64,000 nt of DNA, taken from positions 9,362,001 through 9,426,000 of the forward strand of contig OV277867.1 of the NCBI GenBank assembly GCA_922989275.2. Direction: 5' to 3'. A program made the position numbers and the translations under genes. Shown one piece after another: positions 43,240 through 54,333 of the stretch. Below the pieces are notes generated by a model. It was not told the origin of the DNA, did no database searches, and worked only from the letters and a program-made list of their open reading frames with translations. Positions within the stretch are counted from its first letter, which is position 1. Each line of letters begins with the position of its first letter. The DNA comes from Gari tellinella. Its lineage: Eukaryota; Mollusca; Bivalvia; Cardiida; Psammobiidae.

Positions 43240-43478
43240 TGGTCATGGGTCATTAACATATTTCCGTCTTGTTGATTATTCCATGCTTATACATTGGATT
43301 AGTCCATTTCTTATCTAAGGAGTACCTAGTCTAAATTTTCATATTCGTTTAGTTATATATTCAAATTCCTACCAGCAAACAGTGTAGACCCTGATCAGAC
43401 GCCGCATCATGCGGCGTCTGATCATAGTCTACACTGTTTGTCTATGTCCATTATATTGGATCGCTGGCACAAGCGGGT
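43240..43478 (-). mobile_element. family H MITE, diverged
   Basis: Stem GACGCCGCATCATGCGGCGTC with GTGTAGACCCTGATC; GGATTAGTCCATTTCTTATC and GCTGGCACAAGCGGGTCA flanks. Confidence 0.7.
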
Positions 43479-44010
43479 CATAAGTTTGAGTTATATTTAA
43501 TATAAACAACACCTGTTCTCACACATTGCTGAATTGATTTTTGATACAAATCTACATGCTGATACAGATCTATACCTGTTGATTTAATCTGAAATAGTCA
43601 TACATGAATCATTTACTTATCTTCTACTAAGATCATAGTTCGGTTAGGCCCGTCAATTGACGAGAATGGCCGATAGGTCTACGTAGAGTACCGATAATAA
43701 CCGACCTTGGGCCGATCTCATACATGATTGTAAGGGACGTTCAACCTTAAAAAGACTGAAAAACCGAATGGTGTATTTGAAAAATGAAAAATGAAAATGC
43801 TTAAAAGCAAACATGTGGCATTATCGTGCATGTGGCAATATGGTCGGTATAAAAATATCAAGAAAAATAACTTACTAGTAAAATTTACCTAGTTTCTGGT
43901 CAGTAGAAACTCTCACCTGGATCTATCAGAAACCGCTTTTGTCAGGACCCAAGAGTATAGTCGCTTCAACGTTTTACTGTATGCATGCCCATGTTTATGA
44001 AGGATAATTA
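43479..44010. other. unassigned unique stretch
   Basis: No repeat family or coding recognised. Confidence 0.3.
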
Positions 44011-44222
44011 CAGTGGAGAATCTGTTATTCTTTCCCAATAAACGCGTTTACGCTAAAACTATTATTTGCAGTGCAAACAGTTTGGAGCCAGATCAGACGC
44101 CGGGTAAGCATGATAAACATGAAATATCAGAATTGTCCAAAAGGTGTTCTTTTCTACGTTTTAGCGCTTTGCGTTTGCGTACGTTTGCGTTTAAACGGGA
44201 AAGAATAACAGATTCTCCACTG
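44011..44222 (+). mobile_element. family A MITE, hairpin arm deleted
   Basis: CGCCGGGTAAGCATGATAAAC shows a ~34-base loss of the right hairpin arm; ends intact. Confidence 0.85.
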
Positions 44223-44287
44223 TATTTCCCACAATAAATCATTTACTATTAGGAAAGCTGAAACTTGCTGTCTGCTTTACCAAGTCA

Positions 44288-44512
44288 GATTTTAGGCTTC
44301 GCACTTTAGGCCTCTAATTCATTTCTCCACTCAAGAAAATATAGCTCAAATCTATAGTCATGTGTATGCGTCATAAGAAATATCTTCTGTATTCTAGCAG
44401 ATGATATCTTAAAGCAGGCTGAAAGTAAAGTACAATGCACCTGGATTTCAACCTGATTTAAGTTGTCACCTGTCTTCAATGCTAGAAACAGACTATATGG
44501 TGTAAAGGGTTA
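44288..44512 (-). mobile_element. family D MITE, diverged
   Basis: Hairpin shortened (AAAGTACAATGCACCTGG); ends GTAAAGGGTTA where family A is inserted. Confidence 0.65.
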
Positions 44513-44759
44513 CAGTGGAGAATCTGTTATTCTTTCCCGTTTAAACGAAAACGAAACGCAAACGCAAAGCACTAAAATGAAGAAGATGACACCTTTTCGA
44601 CAAATCTTAATGTTGATTCTAACCTTGACGGGACACAGCTTGGAGCCTGATCTGACGCCGGGTTACCCGGCGTCTGATCTGGCCCTAAACGGTTTTCATG
44701 AGAAATAATAGATTTAGCGTAAACGCGTTTATTGGGAAAGAATAACGTTTTCGCCACTG
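44513..44759 (-). mobile_element. family A MITE inserted in the TTAA of family D
   Basis: GGGTTA before and TAACAG after restore GGGTTAAC when the element is removed. Confidence 0.85.
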
Positions 44760-44789
44760 TAACAGAGGGTATACCGTTATGCTGTCCCA

Positions 44790-44997
44790 TTGAAACGAAA
44801 CTAATGGCCGTGCATTAAAATCTAGAAAATGACAACTTTTTGAAAGTTCTAAAGATTGTTTTCTTTATCTGAGTGGCAAACAGTTTCAAAATATTCCAGG
44901 ACCAAATTTTGTCAATGTCTATGACATTTTCACATTTTGTTGAATTACGTTTGCGTTTCGTTTCGTTTTAACGAGAAAGAATAACGTATTCTCCACT
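44790..44997. mobile_element. two family A pieces joined
   Basis: A minus-type left arm (TTGAAACGAAACTAATGG) runs into a plus-type right arm (CGTTTGCGTTTCGTTTCG). Confidence 0.5.
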
Positions 44998-45067
44998 TTT
45001 TCCAAAGTGAAAAGCAGTTTTTGGCAGTTTGGTTTTGGGAAAAAATTAGGATATTCTTTAAAAAATA

Positions 45068-45125
45068 TCATGAACAGAACAGAACAGAACAGAACAATTC
45101 CTTTATTACACGCAGATCACATATG
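45068..45125 (-). mobile_element. retroposon 3' end with (TTCTG)n tail
   Basis: Minus strand: TAATAAAGGAATTG then five TTCTG units, the longest of the three tails. Confidence 0.45.
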
Positions 45126-45296
45126 AAGATAAACATCAAGTTGGCCTCCTTTAACTGTAATTATTTGAATGTTGGAATAAAATTTGAAGCAAACTGAGAA
45201 TTATTTCAATGCTATAGGGCATAAAACACAACTCTTAACAGACAGTGTGTCGGTACATTGTTGAGTTGTCTCCCCTAGCTGTATTGAACATTATAC

Positions 45297-45465
45297 CATA
45301 GAGATGACGTTATTCGTTCCAAATAAACGCGCTATTGCTAAAACAAATTCATTGTCTGTTGCATACAATTTGGAACCAGATCAGACGCCGAGATAGCCGC
45401 TGTCTGATCAGGCTCAAAACTGTTGGCCACTTAAACTTGAATAAACTGTCAACATGTCATTTGTT
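45297..45465 (+). mobile_element. family A MITE, right end lost
   Basis: AGAGATGACGTTATTCG left; cut by the copy at 45469. Confidence 0.65.
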
Positions 45466-45468
45466 GTA

Positions 45469-45714
45469 CAGTGGAGAATCTGTTATTCTTTCCCGTTTAA
45501 ACGCAAACGTACGTACACGCAAAACACTAAGACGTAGAAAAGTACAACTTTTTGACAATTCTGATAATTCATCTTTATCTTGGTGGCAAACAGTTTGGAG
45601 CCTGATCAGACGCCGGGTAAACCGGCGTCTGATCTGGCTCCAAACTGTTTGCAGTGAAAATAATAGTTTTAGCGTAAACGCGTTTTTTGGGAAAGAATAA
45701 CAGATTCTCCACTG
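45469..45714 (-). mobile_element. family A MITE nested in another family A copy
   Basis: Inserted in TTTGTTGTA of 45297-45465. Confidence 0.9.
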
Positions 45715-45763
45715 TACTCTTGTGTTTCCAAGTTTCCAAGTTCCAAGTTTTATTCTTGTTTAA

Positions 45764-45948
45764 TCCCTTCACTGCCTTACCCAGAGTTACGGAGTACACT
45801 AGTTGTTTGCAAACAGTTTGGATCATGATTTGACGCCGCGTAACGCGGCGTCTGATCAGGATCCAAAATGTTTAACATTAATTTTAATATGTCTCAAGTC
45901 AAATACCTTAAATTCTAAATTTGATATTAAAAGCAGACAATATTTGTT
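45764..45948 (+). mobile_element. family B MITE, cut by family C
   Basis: CCCTTCACTGCCTTACCC left end; family C begins at TTTTAACTCATT on the right. Confidence 0.75.
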
Positions 45949-45952
45949 TTAA

Positions 45953-46173
45953 CTCATTAAATGCGTCTTTTACCAAAGGTGTATCAAGAGTGCACCTGTC
46001 CTATGCAAACAGTGAATACCCTGATCAGAGGGTTCCTGCAGGAGCCCTCTGATCAGGGTCTTTACTGTTTGTCATTTTGTAAAATATTATTAAAAAACCC
46101 CAAATAAATGAAAATGGACCGGCCTTTATTGCAAACTGGACTTGTCCATTGGAAGTTTCAGGGGATACTGAGT
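45953..46173 (+). mobile_element. family C MITE
   Basis: Stem GAGGGTTCCTGCAGGAGCC; ACTTGTCCATTGGAAG right end. Confidence 0.8.
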
Positions 46174-46260
46174 TAGAACTGGCTACGTCATGGCATTAAA
46201 ACGGATTCAACAGGAAATACTCTTCATTTTGAATGGCTTCTCACCTGTATTTAACCCATT

Positions 46261-46494
46261 CATGATCAAATTATTAGGGAGATTTTTACCCCTTCACCGC
46301 TTTATTGTCGTCTGCTTTATTATTGTTGTCTGCAAGACACGTTTCAACGTTATATTTAAGGTTTGTATGGCTTAATAAATAGCGATAAGAGTATCAAACA
46401 GTTTGGGTCCTGATCAGACGCCGCGTTACGCTGCGTCTGATCAGGACCCAAACTGTTTGCAAAGACGCTTTAAAGCGTCATTGAGAGTGAAAGG
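46261..46494 (-). mobile_element. family B MITE, long-tail type
   Basis: TTAA both sides; mirror image of the copy at 39319; hairpin GACGCCGCGTTACGCTGCG. Confidence 0.85.
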
Positions 46495-46540
46495 GTTAAG
46501 CAATGAGTCATCGTGAACTGTAGAAAAGAGTTAGCATTGA

Positions 46541-46783
46541 CACATTCCTCCCTAGCAACGAGTATACTAGTCATTTAAAAACAGTGTACCTGTAAAGAGT
46601 ACACTTGTACCATGCATACAGTGTTTACCCAGCTCAGAAAGTCCCTGGAGGAGCCCTCTGGTCAGGGTCTGCACTGTTTTTCATTTCTCAATAAATTGTA
46701 AAAATCAAACTTAAATAATAAAATATGGATTCGACTTTATTGGGAAATGGAATTGTCTATTTGAAGTTTCAGAGGTGAATTAG
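46541..46783 (+). mobile_element. family C MITE
   Basis: CATTCCTCCCTAGCAACG left; GGAATTGTCTATTTGAAG and TTAA right. Confidence 0.75.
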
Positions 46784-46819
46784 TTAAATATTATTTTATG
46801 TAAATGTTCTACATGTACA

Positions 46820-46978
46820 GGCGGGAAAGGCGACATTCTGTCTTGTTTAAACAAAACTTAACATGCGTAAGTGCAATAAAAATATAGAAAATAACAGTAT
46901 TTGAAAAAGCTTTCGATGAGTTACCCGGCGTGTGATCTGGCTTCAAACTGTTTGCATTATGAAATAATCCGTGATAGC
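46820..46978 (-). mobile_element. family A MITE, decayed
   Basis: Body and right hairpin arm (GAGTTACCCGGCGTGTGATC). Confidence 0.55.
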
Positions 46979-47063
46979 AAACATGTCAGTAGTACATGTA
47001 TATACAATTGTTTTATTTTCCTAGTTACTCACACCGAAATACAAAGCAAGAAGTGTAAACTTA

Positions 47064-47307
47064 CAGTGGAGAAAACATTATTCTTTCCCGTTTAAACGAA
47101 AACGTACGCAAACGCAACGCACTAAAATGTAGGAAAGAACAACTTTTGGACAATTCTGATAATTAATGTTTATCTTGGTGGCAAACAGTTTGGAGCCTGA
47201 TCAGACGCCGGGTCACCCGGTGTCTGATCTGGCTCCAAACTGTTTGCACTGCAATAATAGTTTTACCGTAAACGCGTTTATTGGGAAAGATAACGTTTTC
47301 TCCATTG
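47064..47307 (-). mobile_element. family A MITE between identical 27-bp repeats
   Basis: TACTCACACCGAAATACAAA... occurs at 47026-47052 and again at 47312-47338. Confidence 0.9.
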
Positions 47308-47369
47308 TAGATACTCACACCGAAATACAAAGCAAGAACATTTACGACTGAGAAACATCGCGCTAGATC

Positions 47370-47540
47370 TATAGTGGAGAAGTGGGTCACCCGGCGTCTG
47401 ATCGGGCTCCAAGCTGTTTGCCACTAAATTTTTAAATAAATAGTCAGAATTGTCAAAAAGTTGCCCTTTTCTACATTTTATTGCAGTGCGTTTGTGTTTC
47501 GTTAGCGTTAAACGGGAAAGAATAACGTCTCTACCACTTT
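47370..47540 (+). mobile_element. family A MITE, left arm deleted
   Basis: AGTGGAGAAGTGGGTCACCC joins the tip to the hairpin. Confidence 0.7.
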
Positions 47541-47682
47541 AACGCGTTAACATGTTGTCCGCTTCAAACCTTTATCTGATATCAGTTGTCAAACGAGACA
47601 TCCTGATAAACCCGTTGTTAAGAAAAAACCCACCCAAAACACCAAAATAGCCTAATCAGTTTGATATATTGTGCTACATGTA

Positions 47683-47898
47683 CAGTGGAGAAAAATATGT
47701 GGTTCTTTCCCAATAAATGCACTTGTGCTTAAACAATGTCCGTTGCAAACAGTTTGGAACTCGGCGTCTGATTGCGCTTCAAACTGTTTGCCAATAGAGT
47801 TAAACAATTTCTCAACAATTTTAAGAATCTGAATTTGCCTGTCTTTTGTTGTTTTAAGTCAGCGTTTCGTTTCGTTTAAACAGAATAGAATAACATAG
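47683..47898 (+). mobile_element. family A MITE, decayed
   Basis: CAGTGGAGAAAAATATGTGG tip and right half hairpin; right tip lost. Confidence 0.65.
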
Positions 47899-47949
47899 TA
47901 TGATAAGAATTCACGGTTTCTTACGTTTTATGACTGCGTATGATCGTGT

Positions 47950-48162
47950 TTTACTCTTCCATCATCAACTTTATCGTGAGATTTTTACCCCTTCACCGCC
48001 ATATTGTTGTCTGCAATATCGTTTCAGACAGACGAAATTTCGAAACGAGCGTCAATCAGTTTAGACCATGATTATACGTCACGTTAAGCGGCGTCTGATC
48101 TAATCAGGATCCAAACTTTTTGCAACGGCGCCTTTTGGCGTCATTGACAATGAAAGTGTTAA
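47950..48162 (-). mobile_element. family B MITE, long-tail type, diverged
   Basis: TTTTTACCCCTTCACCGCC and GCGTCATTGACAATGAAAG. Confidence 0.7.
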
Positions 48163-48329
48163 TCTACCTGTCGATAGAGGATACATATTTTTGCCACATC
48201 AAGCCGCTATATTTGTATCTGACAAAATGGTTAACTATTTCCTCCACAAAATCTCTTAGAGCGCATCTTCGTACTCCGCCACATATATATATAGTATATT
48301 TACTTGCCAAAATAAGTTCAACTATAGTA

Positions 48330-48575
48330 CAGTGGAGAAAAAGTTATTCTTTCCCGTTTAAACGCAAACGTACACAAACGCAAAGCACTAAAACGTAGAA
48401 AAGAACAACTTTTGGACAATTCTAATAATTCTTGTTTATCTTGGTGGCAAACAGTTTGGAGCCTGATCAGACGCCGGGTTACCCGGCGTCTGATCTGGCT
48501 CCAAACTGTTTGCACTGCAAGTAATAGTTTTAGCGTAAACGCGTTTATTGGGAAAGAATAACAGATTCTCCACTG
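48330..48575 (-). mobile_element. family A MITE, full length
   Basis: Complete with intact hairpin. Confidence 0.9.
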
Positions 48576-48683
48576 TAATAAATGCATTTGTCAGCTGAAA
48601 AGAAGATGAGATTAAACAAGAAAGGAGATTGTTGCTTGACTGTCTTCTTAGTTTAACCCTTTCATCCCTGAAACGTCAAATGG

Positions 48684-49345
48684 CACACCCTGTCGATTTA
48701 TTAGGCAGTTCTTTGTGAGCTACTACAGTGGAGAATCTGTTATTCTTTCCCGTTTAAACGCAAAACGCAAAACACTAAAACGTAGAAAAATACAACTTTT
48801 TGACAATTCTGATATTTCATGTTTATCTTGGTGGCAAACAGTTTGGAGCCTGATCAGACGCCGGGTTACCCGGCGTCTGATCTGGCTCCAAACTGTTTGT
48901 ATGTGAAATTGTATATTTAGCGTAAACGCGTTTATTGGGAAAGAATAACGTTTTCTCCACTGTACGAAATAGGGACTAGGCCATTTCCGGGCGTTGATCG
49001 AGGCCACAAAATAAAAGGCAGAAAGGTGGGTCAAGTTTCGTTTTTGCTTCAAAACAGGAGTTTTCTAGAAATCGGGGAATGTAGTTCCACGTAAAAATGT
49101 CCTGTCGATGAATTAGTTATCATTATATGCTCCATTATTGCGATATCGCCGCCCTATTTTCATTCGGCGCAAACGTTACACGATCAAACACCAACATTTG
49201 TGTGCATAAAAGTGCAATGCACGAATTTATCATGCAACTAACGCAGATTTAAGATGCACACGAATACCATTGACTATTTGGTATACTTTATGTGCATAAA
49301 TGTCGTAGTAGCTCTTAAAGAGCTTCCTAATAAGTCGACAGGGTG
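48684..49345. mobile_element. ~660-bp element with CACCCTGTCGA inverted ends
   Basis: CACCCTGTCGATTTATTAGG and, further in, GAGCTACTA are matched in inverted form at 49302-49345. It splits a family C copy (48657-49544), and a family A copy (48726-48962) sits just inside its left end. The remaining ~340 bp has no recognisable coding. Confidence 0.7.
48726..48962 (-). mobile_element. family A MITE nested two levels deep
   Basis: Lies in the element 48684-49345, which lies in family C. Confidence 0.9.
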
Positions 49346-49859
49346 GGAATGGACAATTCAAGTTTTCAATTTAGTCTAGTCCATTTTTGACGTTTGAGGT
49401 TTGAGTTTTACAATATATGTCGAACTGACAAACACTGTAGACCCTGATCAGAGGGCTCCTTAAGGGGCCCTCTGATCAGGGTCTTCACATAGGACAAGTG
49501 TACGCTTTTGAAAATGACGCAGATATGCGTGACTAGGGTTCAAATGTACCATTCGTTAAACATAGTTGGATATAAGTTCAGAAAGTTATATTGAATTATA
49601 CGTTGCTATGGATACATTTTATTACCACTTGCAAATAATTATTTTGTAAAAATAAAGTATCTTCGCAACAAGAAGACATTATATATCAATAATATACCGT
49701 TAGATACTACATAATTGATGACATAGAAATAAGGACAAAAGTCTACGAACTTAAATAACAACCCTCATAGTGTTGAATACACGTGACAATTTAGATGAAA
49801 CTATTGCAAACGCGCTTCAAAGCGTCATTGAGAGTGAAAGGGTTAAGCAGTCTCACGCA

Positions 49860-50076
49860 GTAACCCTTTTCAAACAATGTACATGTGAAAAGTACACTTG
49901 TCTTGTGCAAACAGTGAAGATCCAGATCAGAGAGCTCCGAAAGGAGCCCTCTGATCAGGGTCTTCACTGTTTGTCATAATGCCAAATATTGACAAAAACA
50001 ACCCTTAAAAGTCAGAAATGGACTTGACTTTAATGGAAACTGGAATTGTCCATTTAAAGTTTCAGGGAGGAAAGAT
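49860..50076 (+). mobile_element. family C MITE
   Basis: Follows a long-tail family B end (GAGAGTGAAAGGGTTAA); stem GAGCTCCGAAAGGAGCC; TTAA at 50077. Confidence 0.85.
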
Positions 50077-50080
50077 TTAA

Positions 50081-50739
50081 CTTATCTGGATATAGGTGAT
50101 TTTCAGTTTTGAAATTCAGTTTGAAATACGAATGTATTGTGATATAGAGGTTTTTTATGGTACGAGATTCAGAGTTGTTATCCTAATGACGTCATTTCCA
50201 TAAATTAGAAAAAGTATCATGCCACCCACTTTCGACTAGATCTATTTATTTCTATGATATGTTGTTTCTAACCACCTTGTCAACATAAACGTTTTTAGCT
50301 GCATGTGTATATTACAAAGATGATTTCATCACGCTGCTGATCATGCCAAGTGGATTTACGTAGATCTGTATGGTAGTCTGACAGTGTTGACAGTATCAAC
50401 CGGTTTCAAAACACCTAGAAACCCAGTGCTATCAACTTTAAAATCCACCCAAATCCATGAAATAAGTCATTTTCTTACATAGTTTTCGTTATCTGAATGC
50501 CAGCCAGCGATCTGGAAGTAATAATATTAGTACCAACTAGCCTACTTTAAAAAAAATAATTTACTATACACTCAGTCATGGTCACCCAATTCCACCAAAG
50601 TCCATTACAACAACACCCAAGAACACCCAAGAACACCCATATCCGCTAAAAAAGTCTTTTACTGACACTATTTTCATTACTGTCATAGGCTTATTGTAAA
50701 TGAGACAGCTACATACCTGCCTCACAAATTTTGAGCAAA
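50081..50739. other. unassigned unique stretch
   Basis: No MITE. Tandem AACACCCA units at 50611-50640. No exon recognised. Confidence 0.3.
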
Positions 50740-50885
50740 TTCTCATTCTTTGAGATGAGATCGGTCTCACAATTGTTAGTAAAAGCCGACTTGAGCAAAT
50801 GCTCATCTCATGACTAGAAGATTGAGCAAGGTCTCATTTTTTGAGCATGAGCAAGGGTTTGAGACGTTTAGTAAAAGCCGGGCCT
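50740..50885. mobile_element. possible TTAGTAAAAGCCG-ended element
   Basis: TTAGTAAAAGCCG occurs at both 50779 and 50868, with local palindromes built on TTTGAGCAAATTCTCA and GAGATGAGATC. The pattern recalls MITE ends but the borders are unclear. Confidence 0.3.
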
Positions 50886-51121
50886 GATGTGAATGTTACG
50901 TCATATTGGCACGTCAGGTACTTCAGTCATGGGACTATTTGCTTCACCATCCCTATTACACTTGTTCAAAAAGTTTGCTTTACATTTCAATACAATTTTG
51001 TTTCGACAAAAATGCACATATTGTTTGCTTTATTTGTGATCATTTGACATTCCCATATCACACTCTGGGTTATTCTTGTTCAAAAGTGAGTGGCCTCGAA
51101 TTGGCGGTTCTTCAGTTTTAA

Positions 51122-51322
51122 CCTCGTTACTGTTTTACTCCTAGTACACTGATAGCTGCAAACAGTTTTGATCCTGATAAGACGCCGCGTCACGCGGCGT
51201 CTTATCAGGATCAAAACTGTATGACACTCATTTCAAAATTTCTTCAGTTAAAATTTTAAATTTGAGAATTAAAAACAGACGACAACTGTTTAAAAGAGAT
51301 GACGTCATGGCAGTGAAAGGGT
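51122..51322 (+). mobile_element. family B MITE
   Basis: Intact stem GACGCCGCGTCACGCGGC; GATGACGTCATGGCAGTG end. Confidence 0.85.
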
Positions 51323-51324
51323 AA

Positions 51325-51718
51325 AACCCACTGAACCCCTTAATTCACAAATACAAGGTACCGGAGACGGCACTCAAAATGTTGAGGCATGCGAAATAGC
51401 AATTGAAAAATAGTTCTAATTGTTAAATATTTACACGACATTTTGGCGACCTATGTCCTTGAAAAATTGTCATCTGCAGTATTTCAATTTCCCTTATTGA
51501 TTATAGTTTACCATATTACTTTTAGAAAAAAAAATAAGAAAATGCCAAACAGTTTTGATCAAGTTACGCTTTGATAATCTGTGACTAATCTTTGTCAGGA
51601 CTGTTTGTATATCTTAATTTCGCCTATACAGCGCAACATGTAAGGTTGAAGAGTTATTTCTTTATTTGATTAATGAACGATCCCCACATAATGAAAAGTG
51701 AACGTTGCACTTTACTTA
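51325..51718. other. unassigned stretch
   Basis: One decayed half hairpin (CAAACAGTTTTGATCAAG) near 51545. Confidence 0.3.
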
Positions 51719-51964
51719 CAGTGGAGAATCTGTTATTCTTTCCCAATAAACGCGTTTACGCTAAAACTATTATTTGCAGTGCAAACAGTTTGGAGCCAGA
51801 TCAGACGCCGGGTAACCCGGCGTCTTATCAGGCTCCAAACTGTTTGCCACCAAGATAAACAAGAATTATCAGAATTGTCAAAAAGTTGTTCTTTTCTACG
51901 TTTTAGTGCTTTGCGTTTGCGTACGTTTGCGTTTAAACGGGAAAGAATAACAGATTCTCCACTG
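51719..51964 (+). mobile_element. family A MITE, full length
   Basis: Complete; both tips of the AATCTGTTATTC subfamily. Confidence 0.9.
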
Positions 51965-52111
51965 TAAAACATTTTACACAACGTATGCATTCATTAATTT
52001 ATACACTTGTACAATGTGCAACTTGTACGAGTACAATGGTTATTTTCTGGTAGGAACTCGGCGTCTGATCTAGATCCAAACTGTTTGAAAATTCCCATTC
52101 ACTCGGTGCTA

Positions 52112-52357
52112 CAGTGGAGAAAACGTTATTCTTTCCCGTTTAAACGCAAACGTACGCAAAGGCAAAGCACTAAAACGTAGAAAAGTACAACTTTTTGACA
52201 ATTCTGATAATTCATGTTTATATTGGTGGCAAACAGATTGGAGCCTGATCAGACGCCGGGTTACCCGGCGTCTGATCTGGCTCCAAACTGTTTGAAATAG
52301 AAATAATAGTTTTAGCGTAAACGCGTTTATTGGGAAAGAATAACGTTTTCTCCACTG
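52112..52357 (-). mobile_element. family A MITE, full length
   Basis: Complete; AAAACGTTATTC tips on both sides. Confidence 0.9.
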
Positions 52358-52529
52358 TACATGTAAAACGATGATGGGATGGGAGAATTACCATACTAAA
52401 CACTTTGGTGTTTTATCTGAAGCGATTGCTGGAGTCGCAGAGTCTATGAAACAATTACTAGCAGAAGGCCGTTAGTTTTCAATGGAACGCAACAAACGCA
52501 TTCTGTTTATATAAAGCATATTTAACCTC

Positions 52530-52725
52530 TTTCATTGCCATGGCGTCATCTACTTTAAATAATCGTCTGCTTGTATTTTTCAAAATTATTTTTTAGGTAA
52601 ATTGACATAAGTATATTATCGTTATGAATAAAAAACAGATTGAACCTTGATCAGACGCCGCGTTACGCGGCGTCTAATCAGGACCCAAGCTTTTTGCAAA
52701 TAACCTTCGACTTGAGATAAGCCAA
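52530..52725 (-). mobile_element. family B MITE, right end lost
   Basis: CTCTTTCATTGCCATGGCG start and intact stem. Confidence 0.75.
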
Positions 52726-52814
52726 TGGAACATCGAACGCGCATGTAATGTTCGTCTGCAACTTACTTTGTCGTCTGCAAACGTTGTTGTCTGCCAATAG
52801 TTCGTCTGCAACTA

Positions 52815-53051
52815 CAGTGGAGAAGACGTTATACATGTATGTTCCAAATAAACGCGTTAACGTTAAAACTATATTTTCCATTTCAAAAAGTTTGGAGCGA
52901 GATCAGGCGCCGGGTAACCCGGCGTCTGATCAGGCTCTAAACTGTTTGCCACTCAGATTAAAAGGAGCATTCAGTATTGTTAAAGAGTTCTTATTTTCGA
53001 CAGTAGAGTGACTTGCGTTTGCGTTTCGTTTGCGTTTAAATGGGAAAGAAT
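52815..53051 (+). mobile_element. family A MITE, right tip replaced by family E
   Basis: GGGAAAGAA runs straight into CAGCGCTCCC of family E; the lost tip is not found beyond that element. Confidence 0.85.
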
Positions 53052-53052
53052 A

Positions 53053-53402
53053 CAGCGCTCCCTCAATACAACGACACCAAATGGGAGACAAAACATGTGA
53101 GCGCTATTCGGAGGGAGTCGTAGGGGGAGGGGGGGGGGGGGGATTGGCTTACATTTGCAAACAGCTTGAATCCTGATCAGACGCCCCGTAACGCGGTGCC
53201 TGAACTGGATTCAAGCTGTTTGTCACTCGTCATTAATTTATTTCGGTCAAAATGTCCATTATGTCACTTTGAGAAAAAAAGCAGATGACAATTTTAAGCA
53301 GACGATAGCGTTAGTCATAATTTACTGTTTAGGGAACTTCGGCGAGTGTCGTTATAAGGAGTGAGTCGTTGTTGGGAGGGCCGTTGTAGGGAGGGAACAC
53401 TG
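53053..53402 (+). mobile_element. family E MITE with poly-G
   Basis: Starts at the broken right end of a family A copy; hairpin GACGCCCCGTAACGCGGTG. Confidence 0.85.
53129..53142. repeat. poly-G run inside a family E copy
   Basis: Fourteen consecutive G residues replace the usual GGGAGAGAA of family E. Confidence 0.8.
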
Positions 53403-53605
53403 TTCCAGTTGTAATAATTGTGCAGATGTATTTGTGCATGTGATCTCTATACACATGTACATCTACATAGATGTGCGTTTGGTGTAAGTTGTACTGTATA
53501 ATATATTGTATTTGTCATCATTGTGTCTGTCTTTCTATGTTATGTAACCAATATCTGTACTATGTAGCTCTCCATTAGTCTAGGTAATAAAGATCAATAC
53601 TACTA

Positions 53606-53851
53606 CAGTGGAGAAAACGTTATTCTTTCCCAATAAACGCGTTTACGCTAAAACTATTATTTGCAGTGCAAACAGTTTGGAGCCAGATCAGACGCCGGGT
53701 AACCCGGCGTCTGATCAGGCTCCAAACTGTTTGCCACCAAGATAAACATTAATTATCAGAATTGTCCAAAAGTTGTACTTTTCTACGTTTTAGTGCTTTG
53801 CGTTTGCGTACGTTTGCGTTTAAACGGGAAAGAATAACAGATTCTCCACTG
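53606..53851 (+). mobile_element. family A MITE between 41-bp repeats
   Basis: A 41-base sequence (TAGCTCTCCATTA...AAAGATCAATACTACTA) stands on both sides with five differences. Confidence 0.95.
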
Positions 53852-53892
53852 TAGCTCTCCATTATTGGAGGTAACAAAGATCAATACTACTA

Positions 53893-54333
53893 CCTTAGAG
53901 TGCAGGCGGTTAATCCTTCTAATGCTAATAAAACTATTTTGCTTTAGGCATACTTAAGGAAATGTCTTCGCACTTTATTCTGATTTTCATTTCTTTTCAT
54001 GTGGAGATATTGCTCGGCTGATTCTGATTTAAATATTTACAAATTCTAGCTAAGTCGCTCTTTGCAGAAGAAGGGTTAATTATGTTATCCTTTAAATAAA
54101 GAAATTCAACAATTTGGCGAGAAGGGAATTTAATATATATGCTGTAGTTGGTAAAACCGATTAGCGAGTACAACATGAAGTGTTCTTGCAATCGTTTCGC
54201 TTGATTTAAATAAAGAATGTTCTTTTTGCATAAAGTTAAGGTAGTCTAGTTACTCATCATGGCGAATTATATTTTAAACAGTTTGTTACTGGTGTCTTTC
54301 GATAAAACTACATGTACATGTATTTACGTGCGC
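53893..54333. other. unassigned AT-rich stretch
   Basis: Nothing recognised. Confidence 0.3.

Larger units (their letters stand above)
48657..49544 (-). mobile_element. family C MITE split by a 660-bp element
   Basis: TTAACCCTTTCATCCCTG to AAATGG, then resumes GGAATGGACAATTC; stem GAGGGCTCCTTAAGGGGCC. Confidence 0.8.
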
